Shown: positions 1-5,979 of the stretch, piece by piece
How the letters are laid out: each line of letters begins with the position of its first letter
Numbering within the stretch: position 1 is the first letter of the stretch
Assembly (NCBI GenBank): GCA_017882055.1
Contig: JADGQE010000048.1
Span: forward strand, 1 to 13,691
Reading direction: 5' to 3'
Length of the DNA: 13,691 nt
From: Thermoflexales bacterium
GTDB taxonomy: Bacteria; Chloroflexota; Anaerolineae; Fen-1058
Notes under the pieces: model-generated
What the model saw: only the letters and a program-made list of their open reading frames with translations
Database searches by the model: none
What the model was told of the DNA's origin: nothing
Made by a program: the position numbers and the translations under genes

Positions 1-87
1 TTTTTGCGCCGAAAGTTCGACAATCCGCTGCAACACCTCAAGAATTTTTAGCGGCTTTGCGCCTTTGCGTGCGACTTTGGGCTTTTT
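1..87 (-). other. Possible 5' end of a downstream gene, frame-interrupted, partial at window edge
   Basis: Downstream of the DUF151 gene the minus strand has an open frame running off the window edge, reading about 29 codons and including PLKILEVLQRIVELSAQ, which looks like a real amphipathic helix. That frame has no ATG and is closed upstream by a TGA at 88-90. A second frame starts with TTG directly after the DUF151 stop (102-104), reads LSDSPEKSPK and stops after 18 codons. The two frames would join if the A6 run (T6 at 84-89 on the plus strand) were one base longer or if a -1 shift occurred there. It could be a sequencing or assembly indel, a real frameshift, or chance. A GTG at 34-36 is an alternative start. 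The product is unknown. Confidence 0.25.
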
Positions 88-104
88 TCAGGGGAGTCAG
101 ACAA

Positions 105-614
105 CTATTGCGGCTTTTCGTCGCCGAAGTCGTCGAGGTCAAGGCCATCGATCAAATCCTTGAACGGCGAGCGAGTCAGCGCTGCGTCGCCGGCGGGCCC
201 TTCGGCAATGTCTTCTTCCGGCGTGATCGCCGCTTTGTCCATCACGCTTTCGTCGATGAAGATCGGCACTTTGGCGCGCACGGCCAACGCCAACGCATCG
301 CTGGGGCGCGAATCGATGTCCATGCGGCGGCCGCCGACATCGAGGACGATTTGAGCGTAGAAGACTTCGTTGCGAAGATCGTTGATCAGCACCGATTTGA
401 TCTTGGCGCCCAACCCGGTGACGACCGACTTCAACAGATCATGCGTAAAGGGCCGGGCGACTTCAACCCCCTGCAGTTCGATCGTAATCGCGTCGGCCTC
501 GCAGGCGCCGATCCAGATCGGCAGATAGCGATCGGATTCGAGATCCTTCAGAATCACGACCCGGTGTTGCGACATCAGGCTTACACGAATACTATCAATC
601 GCGACTTCAATCAT
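105..614 (-). CDS. Bifunctional nuclease (BFN/DUF151) domain protein
   Basis: This 169-residue protein belongs to the BFN/DUF151 family (Pfam PF02577). The domain spans about residues 1-130. It opens with MIEVAIDSIRVS, carries LPIWIGACEADAI at about 31-43, and has the conserved IDSRPSDALALAVR block at 100-113. Plant members have reported DNase/RNase activity, but the bacterial role is poorly defined, so nuclease function here is inference. Residues 131-169 form an acidic tail (EED, DGLDLDDFGDE) outside the conserved domain, perhaps a protein-interaction segment. The ATG at 612-614 is supported by a Shine-Dalgarno GGGAGG (complement of 625-630), 10 nt away, and a good promoter lies upstream. 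It is transcribed away from the 815-1624 gene. No partner gene is evident, except perhaps the interrupted frame immediately downstream. Confidence 0.88.
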   Translation of the reverse strand: MIEVAIDSIRVSLMSQHRVVILKDLESDRYLPIWIGACEADAITIELQGVEVARPFTHDLLKSVVTGLGAKIKSVLINDLRNEVFYAQIVLDVGGRRMDIDSRPSDALALAVRAKVPIFIDESVMDKAAITPEEDIAEGPAGDAALTRSPFKDLIDGLDLDDFGDEKPQ

Positions 615-658
615 ACGACAAACGCCTCCCGCATCAGCCGCCCCATCATTGTGAAGCG

Positions 659-685
659 ATTATACCACACGCTTCCAACGGTCAA
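659..685 (-). promoter_or_regulatory. Promoter of the DUF151 gene
   Basis: On the minus strand a perfect -10 TATAAT (659-664) is preceded by TGG, forming an extended -10 (TGGTATAAT). TTGACC (680-685) sits 15 bp upstream, and TTGTTG (683-688) at 18 bp is an alternative -35. The predicted leader is about 40 nt and contains GGGAGG ten bases before the ATG. Confidence 0.65.
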
Positions 686-733
686 CAAACCACGCGACCA
701 GCAGCGGGCAAATGCGGCTCTTCCGTTTACCTA

Positions 734-742
734 TGGTATAAT
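734..742 (+). promoter_or_regulatory. Extended -10 promoter of the 815-1624 gene
   Basis: TGGTATAAT is identical to the extended -10 of the divergent DUF151 promoter, about 70 bp away. No good -35 is visible at 16-18 bp, as expected for an extended -10 promoter. Transcription would start near 749, giving a leader of about 65 nt with AAGGA at 801-805 as the ribosome binding site. Confidence 0.55.
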
Positions 743-814
743 CGCGCTCGATGAGCATCAGGCCGCTATCGAGCAGCCTTTAATGGAGATCGTGGGCGAT
801 AAGGATCGGTTGAC

Positions 815-1624
815 TTGATAGCGACGTTTTTGGCACAGAACGCAACCTGGCTGCTGCCGATCGGCGTACTGCTGCTGGGAATATCGATCTGGAACGCAGT
901 GCGCGCTGCCCGTCTTGCGCGGCGGGGCGCTTACTATGTTATGCGCGAAGAAGCGCTGCGAAACACTCGCCGCTGGGCGTTCATTGCAGCGCTCGTGGCC
1001 GTCATCGGCGTCGTCCTAACGGTTGTTGCCGCCAATCGACCTGAGCCGCCAGTGAGTGTTGTGACGACGGCCCCGACGCCCACTGCCGTGCCGATCATTT
1101 CACCCACTAAAACCCAACCCTCGGCGATTCCGACTGCGACACCGACGAAAGGCCCGACTGTCACATCCAGCCCCAGCGCTACGTCGACTGCGTCAGCGAC
1201 ACCAGTGCCGGCCAATAAAATACCCGGCCTGTTGTTGACGCCCGTCCCCTTAGCGGTATCGCCTGCGCCGAATGCTAAGCTGACGCTCACCACGCTGGCC
1301 TCGCTCCTGGATAGTTCTAAGAATCCGGTCGATCCGGGGCAAATCTTCCCGGCCGGCACCAGGACGATTCAAGTTCTCTTCAAAGCCAGCGGCGTAAACA
1401 ACAACGCGGTGTATAGCATCTTCTGCTCGAAAGACGCTCAGATCGTCGACAGCATCATCGATCTATGGCGTTGGAATACGCAGCCGCAAAACTCTCGCAT
1501 CTTCTGCAGCATCGATGGATCCGTCGGCACTTACAAAGTTGAAGCGTATCTTGGCCTCACGAAACAATTCGAAGTGACCTTCGAAGTGATTGCGCCCACA
1601 CCGACACCCACTCCCTCTCGCTAA
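815..1624 (+). CDS. Membrane-anchored extracytoplasmic protein with Pro/Thr/Ser linker, unknown function
   Basis: I do not recognise a family for this 269-residue protein. Two hydrophobic helices lie at about 11-28 and 54-73, separated by an Arg-rich loop (RAARLARR, TRRW). This predicts an N-out, cytoplasmic-hairpin, C-out topology. Residues 75-150 are a low-complexity linker rich in Pro, Thr and Ser, typical of exposed, often glycosylated spacers in Chloroflexota. A globular domain follows (about 151-260) with an FCSKD and an FCSID segment whose two cysteines (204, 231) could form a disulfide. The protein ends in PTPTPTPSR. The start is TTG, chosen because AAGGA lies nine bases upstream and the first helix follows directly. 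It is monocistronic, with its own extended -10 promoter and a strong terminator seven bases after the stop. Envelope sensing or binding is only a guess. Confidence 0.8.
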   Translation: MIATFLAQNATWLLPIGVLLLGISIWNAVRAARLARRGAYYVMREEALRNTRRWAFIAALVAVIGVVLTVVAANRPEPPVSVVTTAPTPTAVPIISPTKTQPSAIPTATPTKGPTVTSSPSATSTASATPVPANKIPGLLLTPVPLAVSPAPNAKLTLTTLASLLDSSKNPVDPGQIFPAGTRTIQVLFKASGVNNNAVYSIFCSKDAQIVDSIIDLWRWNTQPQNSRIFCSIDGSVGTYKVEAYLGLTKQFEVTFEVIAPTPTPTPSR

Positions 1625-1630
1625 CTGACA

Positions 1631-1662
1631 AACGAGCGTGCTTCATTCAGCACGCTCGTTTT
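1631..1662 (+). terminator. Rho-independent terminator after the 815-1624 gene
   Basis: A perfect 11-bp stem (AACGAGCGTGC at 1631-1641 with its complement at 1650-1660), an 8-nt loop and a TTTT run (1659-1662) lie seven bases after the stop. On the opposite strand the hairpin is followed only by TTTG, so it may weakly stop the convergent kinase transcript as well. Confidence 0.9.
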
Positions 1663-1701
1663 GCATGGCCGCATTTTTACAGCCTCAGGCCCTTGACTGG
1701 C

Positions 1702-3177
1702 TTACTTACCTGTATTTTGCGGCGTGAGCTTGACCGGCTGAACCAGTGACGGATACAGTGGCAGCCAAACTGTGAAGGTGGTGCCTTTGCCCAGCTCGCT
1801 CTGCACATCGATCTGGCCCGAATGCGCCAGCACAATCCAGTGCGCGATCGACAATCCAAGGCCGGTGCCGCTGCCGGGTCGTCCGCTGCCATTCGCTGTG
1901 CCTGCCGCGCGCGATCGCGACTTCTCGACTCGATAGAACCGCTCGAAGATCAGCGGCACGCCGCCCGGACCCGGCTTCAAATGTTCGGGCGAAATGCCGG
2001 GACCCGTATCAGACACATCCAGCCGCGCTCGATCACCCTCACACTGCACACGCACTTTTGCCTCACCGCCGGGCGGAGTGTACTTAATGGCATTATCCAC
2101 GAGATTCAGCACCAACTGGCGCAGCCGATCGGGATCACCGACAACACTCACGGGTTCACCGGGGCCGGTCTGCAGCGATACATTCACCCCGCCGGCGATC
2201 ACTTGTAACTGGCGCACGACTTCACCGGCCAGCTGCTCAAGATCGACCGGCTCTTGCCGCATGGGCAGGCCGCCATCGGCCTGAGCCAGCAGCAGCAGAT
2301 CGCCGACGAGCCGGATCATCCGATCGGTTTCGCCGCGAATCGCTTCGAGCGAGGCCGGATCGGCGCCGCCGAAACGCTTGAGCAGATCGACGTTGCCGCG
2401 AATCGTCGTCAACGGAGTGCGCAGTTCATGCGAGATGTCGGCGGTGAAGCGCTGCTGCGCCCGAAACAGTCCAGCCAACCGATCAAGCATCAAGTTAAAT
2501 GTCTCGGTGAGACGGCCCACCTCATCGGGCGGGCCGAGGGTAGGAATACGCTTATCAAGATCGCCCGCGCGGGCAATGGATAGTGCGGTCTGCGTGATCT
2601 GATCGATCGGCCGCAGGGCTTGACGCGCCAGAAACGCGCCGACCAGGGCTGCCGCCAAAACTCCGAACACGCCCGCGATCAATAGAATGGAACTGAGCTG
2701 CCGCAGCGACTCATCGACGCCCTGCAGCAAACCGCCCACTTGCAAGTAGCCCACCTGGCGATTCCGCACCAGGATCGGCAACGTCAACACGCGCAGATGT
2801 GCCCCCGCAAAAAGAACATCATGCGTGGTGTAAATCGGCGGCGTCGACACTGTCAAACCGTCCGGGTCAAAAGATTGATTGACGGTGCTGACGTTGCTGG
2901 ATCGGCGAACGACATTGTGGTCCAGATCGATGACGAGGATGCCGACATCGGAGGAGCGAAAAATGTCGAGGTCTTCAGGAAACGCGACCTGCAGAATATC
3001 GGCAAACGATCGGACCTCGCTGGCGCCCAGAATCTTGCCGGCGATGTCGTTGAGCTGCGTATCGACGTTGGCGCGGAGACTGTTCGAGAGGATGCTATAG
3101 ATCGACACGTCCAGGACGATCAACAACGCGGCCAGGACAAACGAATACCAGAGCGTGAGACGCAGGCGAATCGACAT
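1702..3177 (-). CDS. Two-component sensor histidine kinase (HAMP, HisKA, HATPase)
   Basis: This 491-residue membrane kinase probably phosphorylates the response regulator encoded just upstream (3317-3997). Helix TM1 is at about 9-31, the extracytoplasmic sensor region at 32-160, and TM2 at about 162-184. A HAMP domain follows at about 185-238 (ALRPIDQITQTA). The HisKA dimerisation segment carries FTADISHELRTPL with phosphoacceptor His250. The ATPase domain has the N box (NLVDNAIKYT, Asn362), G1 box DTGPGI (390-395), F box FERFYR (411-416) and G2 box GTGLGLS (437-443). Two Gly/Pro-rich stretches bracket the F box: KPGPGG before it and a Gly/Ser/Ala stretch of about 15 residues before the G2 box. 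The ATP lid is therefore longer than usual. The start ATG has no clear Shine-Dalgarno. A 139-bp gap with a possible promoter separates it from the regulator gene. The stimulus is unknown. Confidence 0.95.
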   Translation of the reverse strand: MSIRLRLTLWYSFVLAALLIVLDVSIYSILSNSLRANVDTQLNDIAGKILGASEVRSFADILQVAFPEDLDIFRSSDVGILVIDLDHNVVRRSSNVSTVNQSFDPDGLTVSTPPIYTTHDVLFAGAHLRVLTLPILVRNRQVGYLQVGGLLQGVDESLRQLSSILLIAGVFGVLAAALVGAFLARQALRPIDQITQTALSIARAGDLDKRIPTLGPPDEVGRLTETFNLMLDRLAGLFRAQQRFTADISHELRTPLTTIRGNVDLLKRFGGADPASLEAIRGETDRMIRLVGDLLLLAQADGGLPMRQEPVDLEQLAGEVVRQLQVIAGGVNVSLQTGPGEPVSVVGDPDRLRQLVLNLVDNAIKYTPPGGEAKVRVQCEGDRARLDVSDTGPGISPEHLKPGPGGVPLIFERFYRVEKSRSRAAGTANGSGRPGSGTGLGLSIAHWIVLAHSGQIDVQSELGKGTTFTVWLPLYPSLVQPVKLTPQNTGK

Positions 3178-3186
3178 GAAGACAAC

Positions 3187-3228
3187 AATCGATGATCGAT
3201 GAACAATATTTAATGAACCAGTAACCCG
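3187..3228. repeat. Degenerate heptanucleotide repeat block upstream of the kinase
   Basis: Six consecutive 7-bp units lie in one register: AATCGAT, GATCGAT, GAACAAT, ATTTAAT, GAACCAG, TAACCCG. The first four end in AT. The block lies in the predicted leader of the kinase mRNA. Confidence 0.45.
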
Positions 3229-3236
3229 GCAACGGT

Positions 3237-3265
3237 AGTATAGGCGCGCTTACAGGATGACGCAA
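3237..3265 (-). promoter_or_regulatory. Possible internal promoter for the sensor kinase
   Basis: On the minus strand, TTGCGT (3260-3265) and TATACT (3237-3242) are separated by exactly 17 bp. This would give the kinase its own transcript with a leader of about 50 nt, besides any read-through from the regulator gene. No terminator is seen between the two genes. Confidence 0.45.
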
Positions 3266-3277
3266 CAGCCTTAACAA

Positions 3278-3312
3278 GGGATGAAGGGGAAGTGAGAGAT
3301 TGAGGATCAGGA
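3278..3312. repeat. Degenerate heptad repeat block after the response regulator gene
   Basis: This purine-rich stretch reads in 7-bp steps as GGGATGA, AGGGGAA, GTGAGAG, ATTGAGG, ATCAGGA. The periodicity is weaker than in the 4628-4752 arrays, but style and position between genes are the same. Confidence 0.3.
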
Positions 3313-3316
3313 CCTG

Positions 3317-3997
3317 TCACTCTTCGCGCAACACATAACCGTAGCCCCGCACGGTTTGCAGCAGACGCGGCTCGGTCTCCGTCTCGGTTTTCTGCCGCAA
3401 ATAGCGCACGTAGACTTCGATGATGTTGCTTTCACCGCCAAAGTCATAGCCCCAGATGCGATCGAAGATCACTTCGCGGGTCAAAACCTGGCGCGGATGA
3501 CGCATAAACAGTTCCAGCAAATCGAACTCTTTGGCGGTCAGTTCGATCTTGCGATTGCCGCGCCGGACTTCGCGCGCGCCGGTATCCAGCACCAGATCGG
3601 CGAACTTCAACGTCTCGCCGACTTCGCCGCTGGGTTTGGCGCGGCGCAGCAAAGCCCGCAGGCGGGCCAGCAGTTCGTCGAAGGCAAACGGCTTGACGAG
3701 GTAATCGTCGGCGCCGGCGTCGAGGCCCTGCACCCGATCGGCCACGGCGTCTTTAGCGGTCAGCATCAGGATGGGCGTCGAGCCGGCCGAACGCAGCCGT
3801 CGGCACACTTCCAATCCGTCGAGGCCGGGCAACATCCAGTCCAGGATGACCAGATCGGGCGGATCGTCGCGCGCCGAAGCTAACCCCGCTACGCCGTCGT
3901 AAGTGGTGTTGACTTTATAACCTTCGAATGTCAGGCCGCGATACAGCGTTCCGGCAATGCCTTCGTCGTCTTCAACCACCAGGATTTTGTCTGCCAT
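3317..3997 (-). CDS. OmpR/PhoB-family response regulator
   Basis: This 226-residue DNA-binding regulator is the likely partner of the kinase encoded next. The receiver domain (1-115) has the acidic pocket E9-D10-D11, phosphoacceptor Asp53 in LVILDWMLPG, switch Thr80 in LMLTAKDA, Tyr99 and the invariant Lys102 (YLVKPF). The winged-helix effector domain (about 127-224) shows the family hallmarks LTAKEFDLLELFMRHP, VLTREVI, NIIEVYVRYLRQK and TVRGYGYVLR. Length and motifs are normal for the family. Targets are unknown. The gene lies 97 bp downstream of the THEP1 gene on the same strand but has its own consensus promoter, which places the transcript start at or next to the ATG. No Shine-Dalgarno is present, so translation is probably leaderless. 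Confidence 0.96.
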   Translation of the reverse strand: MADKILVVEDDEGIAGTLYRGLTFEGYKVNTTYDGVAGLASARDDPPDLVILDWMLPGLDGLEVCRRLRSAGSTPILMLTAKDAVADRVQGLDAGADDYLVKPFAFDELLARLRALLRRAKPSGEVGETLKFADLVLDTGAREVRRGNRKIELTAKEFDLLELFMRHPRQVLTREVIFDRIWGYDFGGESNIIEVYVRYLRQKTETETEPRLLQTVRGYGYVLREE

Positions 3998-4004
3998 GTG
4001 TCAT

Positions 4005-4033
4005 ATTATAAACTTTGTAAAACAAATATGCAA
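4005..4033 (-). promoter_or_regulatory. Consensus promoter of the response regulator, predicting a leaderless mRNA
   Basis: On the minus strand, TTGCAT (4028-4033), a 17-bp spacer and a perfect TATAAT (4005-4010) lie upstream of the ATG at 3995-3997. Only seven bases separate the -10 from the start codon, so the expected transcription start coincides with the ATG. Confidence 0.72.
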
Positions 4034-4043
4034 AACGTGAAAA

Positions 4044-4099
4044 GTGACGCGTGACGCGCGAAACGGGATAGATGAGTCACTGGTTACTGCTCATTCATC
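4044..4099. repeat. Heptad repeat block between THEP1 and the regulator gene
   Basis: Eight 7-bp units share one register: GTGACGC, GTGACGC, GCGAAAC, GGGATAG, ATGAGTC, ACTGGTT, ACTGCTC, ATTCATC. The first two are identical, and ACTGGTT/ACTGCTC are close. The last unit overlaps the THEP1 stop codon (4095-4097). Confidence 0.5.
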
Positions 4100-4625
4100 G
4101 TTTTTCAGCCCGCTGATCGATCCACTCTAACACTTGCGCGATCAGCGGCGTGCGATTCTTCAACGTGACTTCCCAGACTGTGACCAACGGCATCGACTGA
4201 AGCGCGGCGAGCCACGGATGATTGTCCTTCATCGCCGTGGCGAGGACCAGTCTTGAACTACCGATCGCTTTGATGACCATGTTTTGAAATTGCGGCGAAG
4301 CGAGTTCCAGCCTGCCGATCTCGTCGATGATCACGATCGGTTTTTGCTCGATCGCGTCACGCAGTGCCGTCACGCCGATCTCGTCGATCGCCGCGAGGTT
4401 GACGCCGAACCGCCCGATGCGTACCCGCGTATCCAGATCGACGTGCGCCATCACGACCGAGCGGTTGGTCAACGTGATCAGCCGAAACCCTTTGCGCCCG
4501 CCCGGGCCGAGGATCTCTTCCGTATAGAAACCGCCGGCTCGATCGGCCAGTTGTTTAATAACCGCCTTGATCAGCGTCGTCTTGCCGATGCCGGGGCGGC
4601 CCTTCAAAATGAGTGTGTGAGCCAT
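4095..4625 (-). CDS. THEP1-family nucleoside-triphosphatase
   Basis: This 176-residue cytoplasmic P-loop protein belongs to the NTPase THEP1 family (Pfam NTPase_1, PF03266; human NTPCR and Aquifex THEP1 are members). Characterised members hydrolyse NTPs and dNTPs with slow turnover; the cellular role is unclear. The Walker A motif GRPGIGKTT is at 9-17. The family motif GGFYTEEI is at 31-38, and GRKGFRLITL follows near 43-52. The Walker B with family extension is IVIIDEIGRLEL at 97-108 (Asp101, Glu102). Full family length is present. The ATG start places the P-loop next to the N-terminus, as expected. There is no Shine-Dalgarno. The predicted leader (about 48 nt from the promoter at 4680-4688) consists mainly of 7-bp repeats. 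It is the first of three minus-strand genes, but the regulator downstream has its own promoter, so a functional link is not shown. Confidence 0.92.
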   Translation of the reverse strand: MAHTLILKGRPGIGKTTLIKAVIKQLADRAGGFYTEEILGPGGRKGFRLITLTNRSVVMAHVDLDTRVRIGRFGVNLAAIDEIGVTALRDAIEQKPIVIIDEIGRLELASPQFQNMVIKAIGSSRLVLATAMKDNHPWLAALQSMPLVTVWEVTLKNRTPLIAQVLEWIDQRAEKR

Positions 4626-4627
4626 GG

Positions 4628-4676
4628 AGTTTTAGATTTCTGATTTTAGATTTTAGATTGCGGACTGCAGATTGAA
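4628..4676. repeat. Heptanucleotide repeat array in the THEP1 leader
   Basis: Seven in-register units read on the plus strand as AGTTTTA, GATTTCT, GATTTTA, GATTTTA, GATTGCG, GACTGCA, GATTGAA (consensus about GATTTNA). The 49-bp array fills almost all the sequence between the THEP1 promoter and its start codon, and it would be transcribed as leader RNA. Confidence 0.8.
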
Positions 4677-4679
4677 AAC

Positions 4680-4688
4680 AGTATAGCA
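4680..4688 (-). promoter_or_regulatory. Extended -10 promoter of the THEP1 gene
   Basis: On the minus strand TGCTATACT forms an extended -10. No convincing -35 is seen at 17 bp. Transcription would begin near 4673, producing a leader made largely of the adjacent 7-bp repeats. Confidence 0.5.
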
Positions 4689-4703
4689 CATCGCGCCTCA
4701 TGA

Positions 4704-4752
4704 ATTGTACATTGAGTATTGATCATTGAGCATTGCCCATTGCCCATTGTTC
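4704..4752. repeat. Heptanucleotide repeat array ATTGNNC
   Basis: Seven perfect-register units are ATTGTAC, ATTGAGT, ATTGATC, ATTGAGC, ATTGCCC, ATTGCCC and ATTGTTC. ATTG is invariant while the last three bases vary. The array has the same length (49 bp) and unit number as the neighbouring GATTTNA array but a different sequence. It resembles the short tandemly repeated repetitive (STRR) heptamers known from cyanobacteria. Confidence 0.88.
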
Positions 4753-4761
4753 GTGTACAAT
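4733..4761 (+). promoter_or_regulatory. Promoter of the AI-2E permease gene, -35 inside the repeat array
   Basis: TTGCCC (4733-4738) lies 17 bp from TACAAT (4756-4761), which is preceded by TG. The -35 is supplied by one ATTGCCC repeat unit. Transcription would start near 4768, giving a 30-nt leader with AGGAGG. Confidence 0.55.
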
Positions 4762-4787
4762 CGCAGACATAACCTGATTGCTGAATC

Positions 4788-4793
4788 AGGAGG
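4788..4793 (+). promoter_or_regulatory. Ribosome binding site deciding a TTG start
   Basis: AGGAGG lies four bases before TTG (4798-4800). It argues for that TTG over the upstream in-frame ATG at 4726, which lies in the repeat array and upstream of the promoter's expected transcript start. Confidence 0.65.
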
Positions 4794-4797
4794 CGAG

Positions 4798-5979
4798 TTG
4801 AATCAAGAACAAGCCGGATCCAAAACATTGTTTGCGCTGTTAACCATCGCCGTCGCGATCTACTTGATCGAGAAACTCGGCCAGGCCATGTTTGCGTTGA
4901 GCAACGTACTGCTGGTACTGGCCCTGGCGTGGCTACTGGCCTTTGCGCTGCGGCCGCTCGTCCATTGGATTCATCGCCGATCCGCGCCGGCCGGCATCAT
5001 CAAACAGGTCAAGACGCGGCTGGGCGATCGCTGGGCCGAGCCGCTCCTCCATCCGCCCTATGGCTTCGCGATCTTTGTGGTCTACGTGCTCCTGATCGCC
5101 GGCCTCGTCGTCATTATGCTCGCACTAATCCCGGCGATCATCGATCAGATTCAACAGTTGACCGAGACGCTTCGACATCAAGACTTGATTCAACGCACAA
5201 CCGAATTTATCAACTCGGCCCGCGAGTTCTTGAAGACCCGCCTGCTGATCAACCCGGATGTCATCGCATTACCCACACCCCAGGAATTAGTCAATCAAAT
5301 CATTGGGTTTGGCAGCAGTCTGGTTCAGTTCACCCTGAGCGTGGTTGGGGCGATTGCCGCCACACTCGGCCAGATCATGCTCATCATTTTTATCAGCGTG
5401 CTGGTGATGATCGACGGCGACCGGTTGGTGACCAGCTTGATGCGTCTCATTCCCCGGCGCCGCCAGAGCGACGTTCAGTTTGCTATCAGCACGATCGAGC
5501 GCACCTTCGGCGGCTTTTTACGCGGCACCGTGCTGCAGGGTTTGATCTATGGCATCGGCGTGATGGTGCTGATGACAATCCTGGGCATCGGCTCAGGCGT
5601 GGCGACCGGCGCAGCGACCGGCATTTTAATGTTGATCCCCATTATCGGCGGCCCGATCGGGCTGATCATCCCGCTGTTGGTCGGTTTGCTGCAGGCTTCA
5701 GTCAACACCTGGTGGCTGATCGGCCTGCTCATCGTGTTTCAAGTCGTGCTCTTCAATTTCGTCATGCCGCGCCTGTTGAGCAAATCGCTGCGAATGCCGG
5801 CGCTGCTGGTCATTGCCGCGCTGCTGACCGGCGCGCAGTTGATGGGCATCTGGGGTTTTGTCTTCGCCGTGCCGGTGGCGGCCGCCCTCTACTCGATCGG
5901 CCTGGTATTGCTGGAGCAGTCCAAGCGCCGGCAAGATCATCGGGACGATCTGGAAGAGAAACAAGATGCCGCAGATTGA
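4798..5979 (+). CDS. AI-2E family transporter (permease)
   Basis: This polytopic membrane protein of 393 residues from the TTG start belongs to the AI-2E transporter family (PF01594; E. coli TqsA/YdiK and PerM type). Substrates in this family vary and are mostly unproven. Hydrophobic segments lie at about 11-25 and 32-52, then 88-113. A soluble-looking amphipathic region with PAIIDQIQQLTETL spans 112-165, and further helices run at about 170-205, 240-300 and 305-370. The conserved signatures GGFLRGTVLQGLIYGIG (about 238-254), IPIIGGPIGLIIPLLVG (280-296) and VMPRLLSKS (322-330) are all present. The C-terminal tail is charged. The last 14 bases overlap the start of the hydrolase gene, implying cotranscription and translational coupling. 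The start is TTG with AGGAGG upstream; an in-frame ATG at 4726 would add 24 residues with no membrane-protein character. Confidence 0.92.
   Translation: MNQEQAGSKTLFALLTIAVAIYLIEKLGQAMFALSNVLLVLALAWLLAFALRPLVHWIHRRSAPAGIIKQVKTRLGDRWAEPLLHPPYGFAIFVVYVLLIAGLVVIMLALIPAIIDQIQQLTETLRHQDLIQRTTEFINSAREFLKTRLLINPDVIALPTPQELVNQIIGFGSSLVQFTLSVVGAIAATLGQIMLIIFISVLVMIDGDRLVTSLMRLIPRRRQSDVQFAISTIERTFGGFLRGTVLQGLIYGIGVMVLMTILGIGSGVATGAATGILMLIPIIGGPIGLIIPLLVGLLQASVNTWWLIGLLIVFQVVLFNFVMPRLLSKSLRMPALLVIAALLTGAQLMGIWGFVFAVPVAAALYSIGLVLLEQSKRRQDHRDDLEEKQDAAD

Noticed and set aside
57..818. Plus-strand open frame antisense to DUF151
   Set aside because: DUF151 has family motifs, a ribosome binding site and a promoter on the minus strand. 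The antisense frame has none of these and runs through the divergent promoters.
4628..4752. CRISPR array
   Set aside because: The units are contiguous 7-mers without 25-40 bp repeats or unique spacers, and no cas gene is present.
1702..5979. Quorum-sensing locus, from an AI-2E permease near a two-component system
   Set aside because: The AI-2E family name does not establish AI-2 transport. The genes are divergent with separate promoters, and no LuxS or other signal synthase is present.
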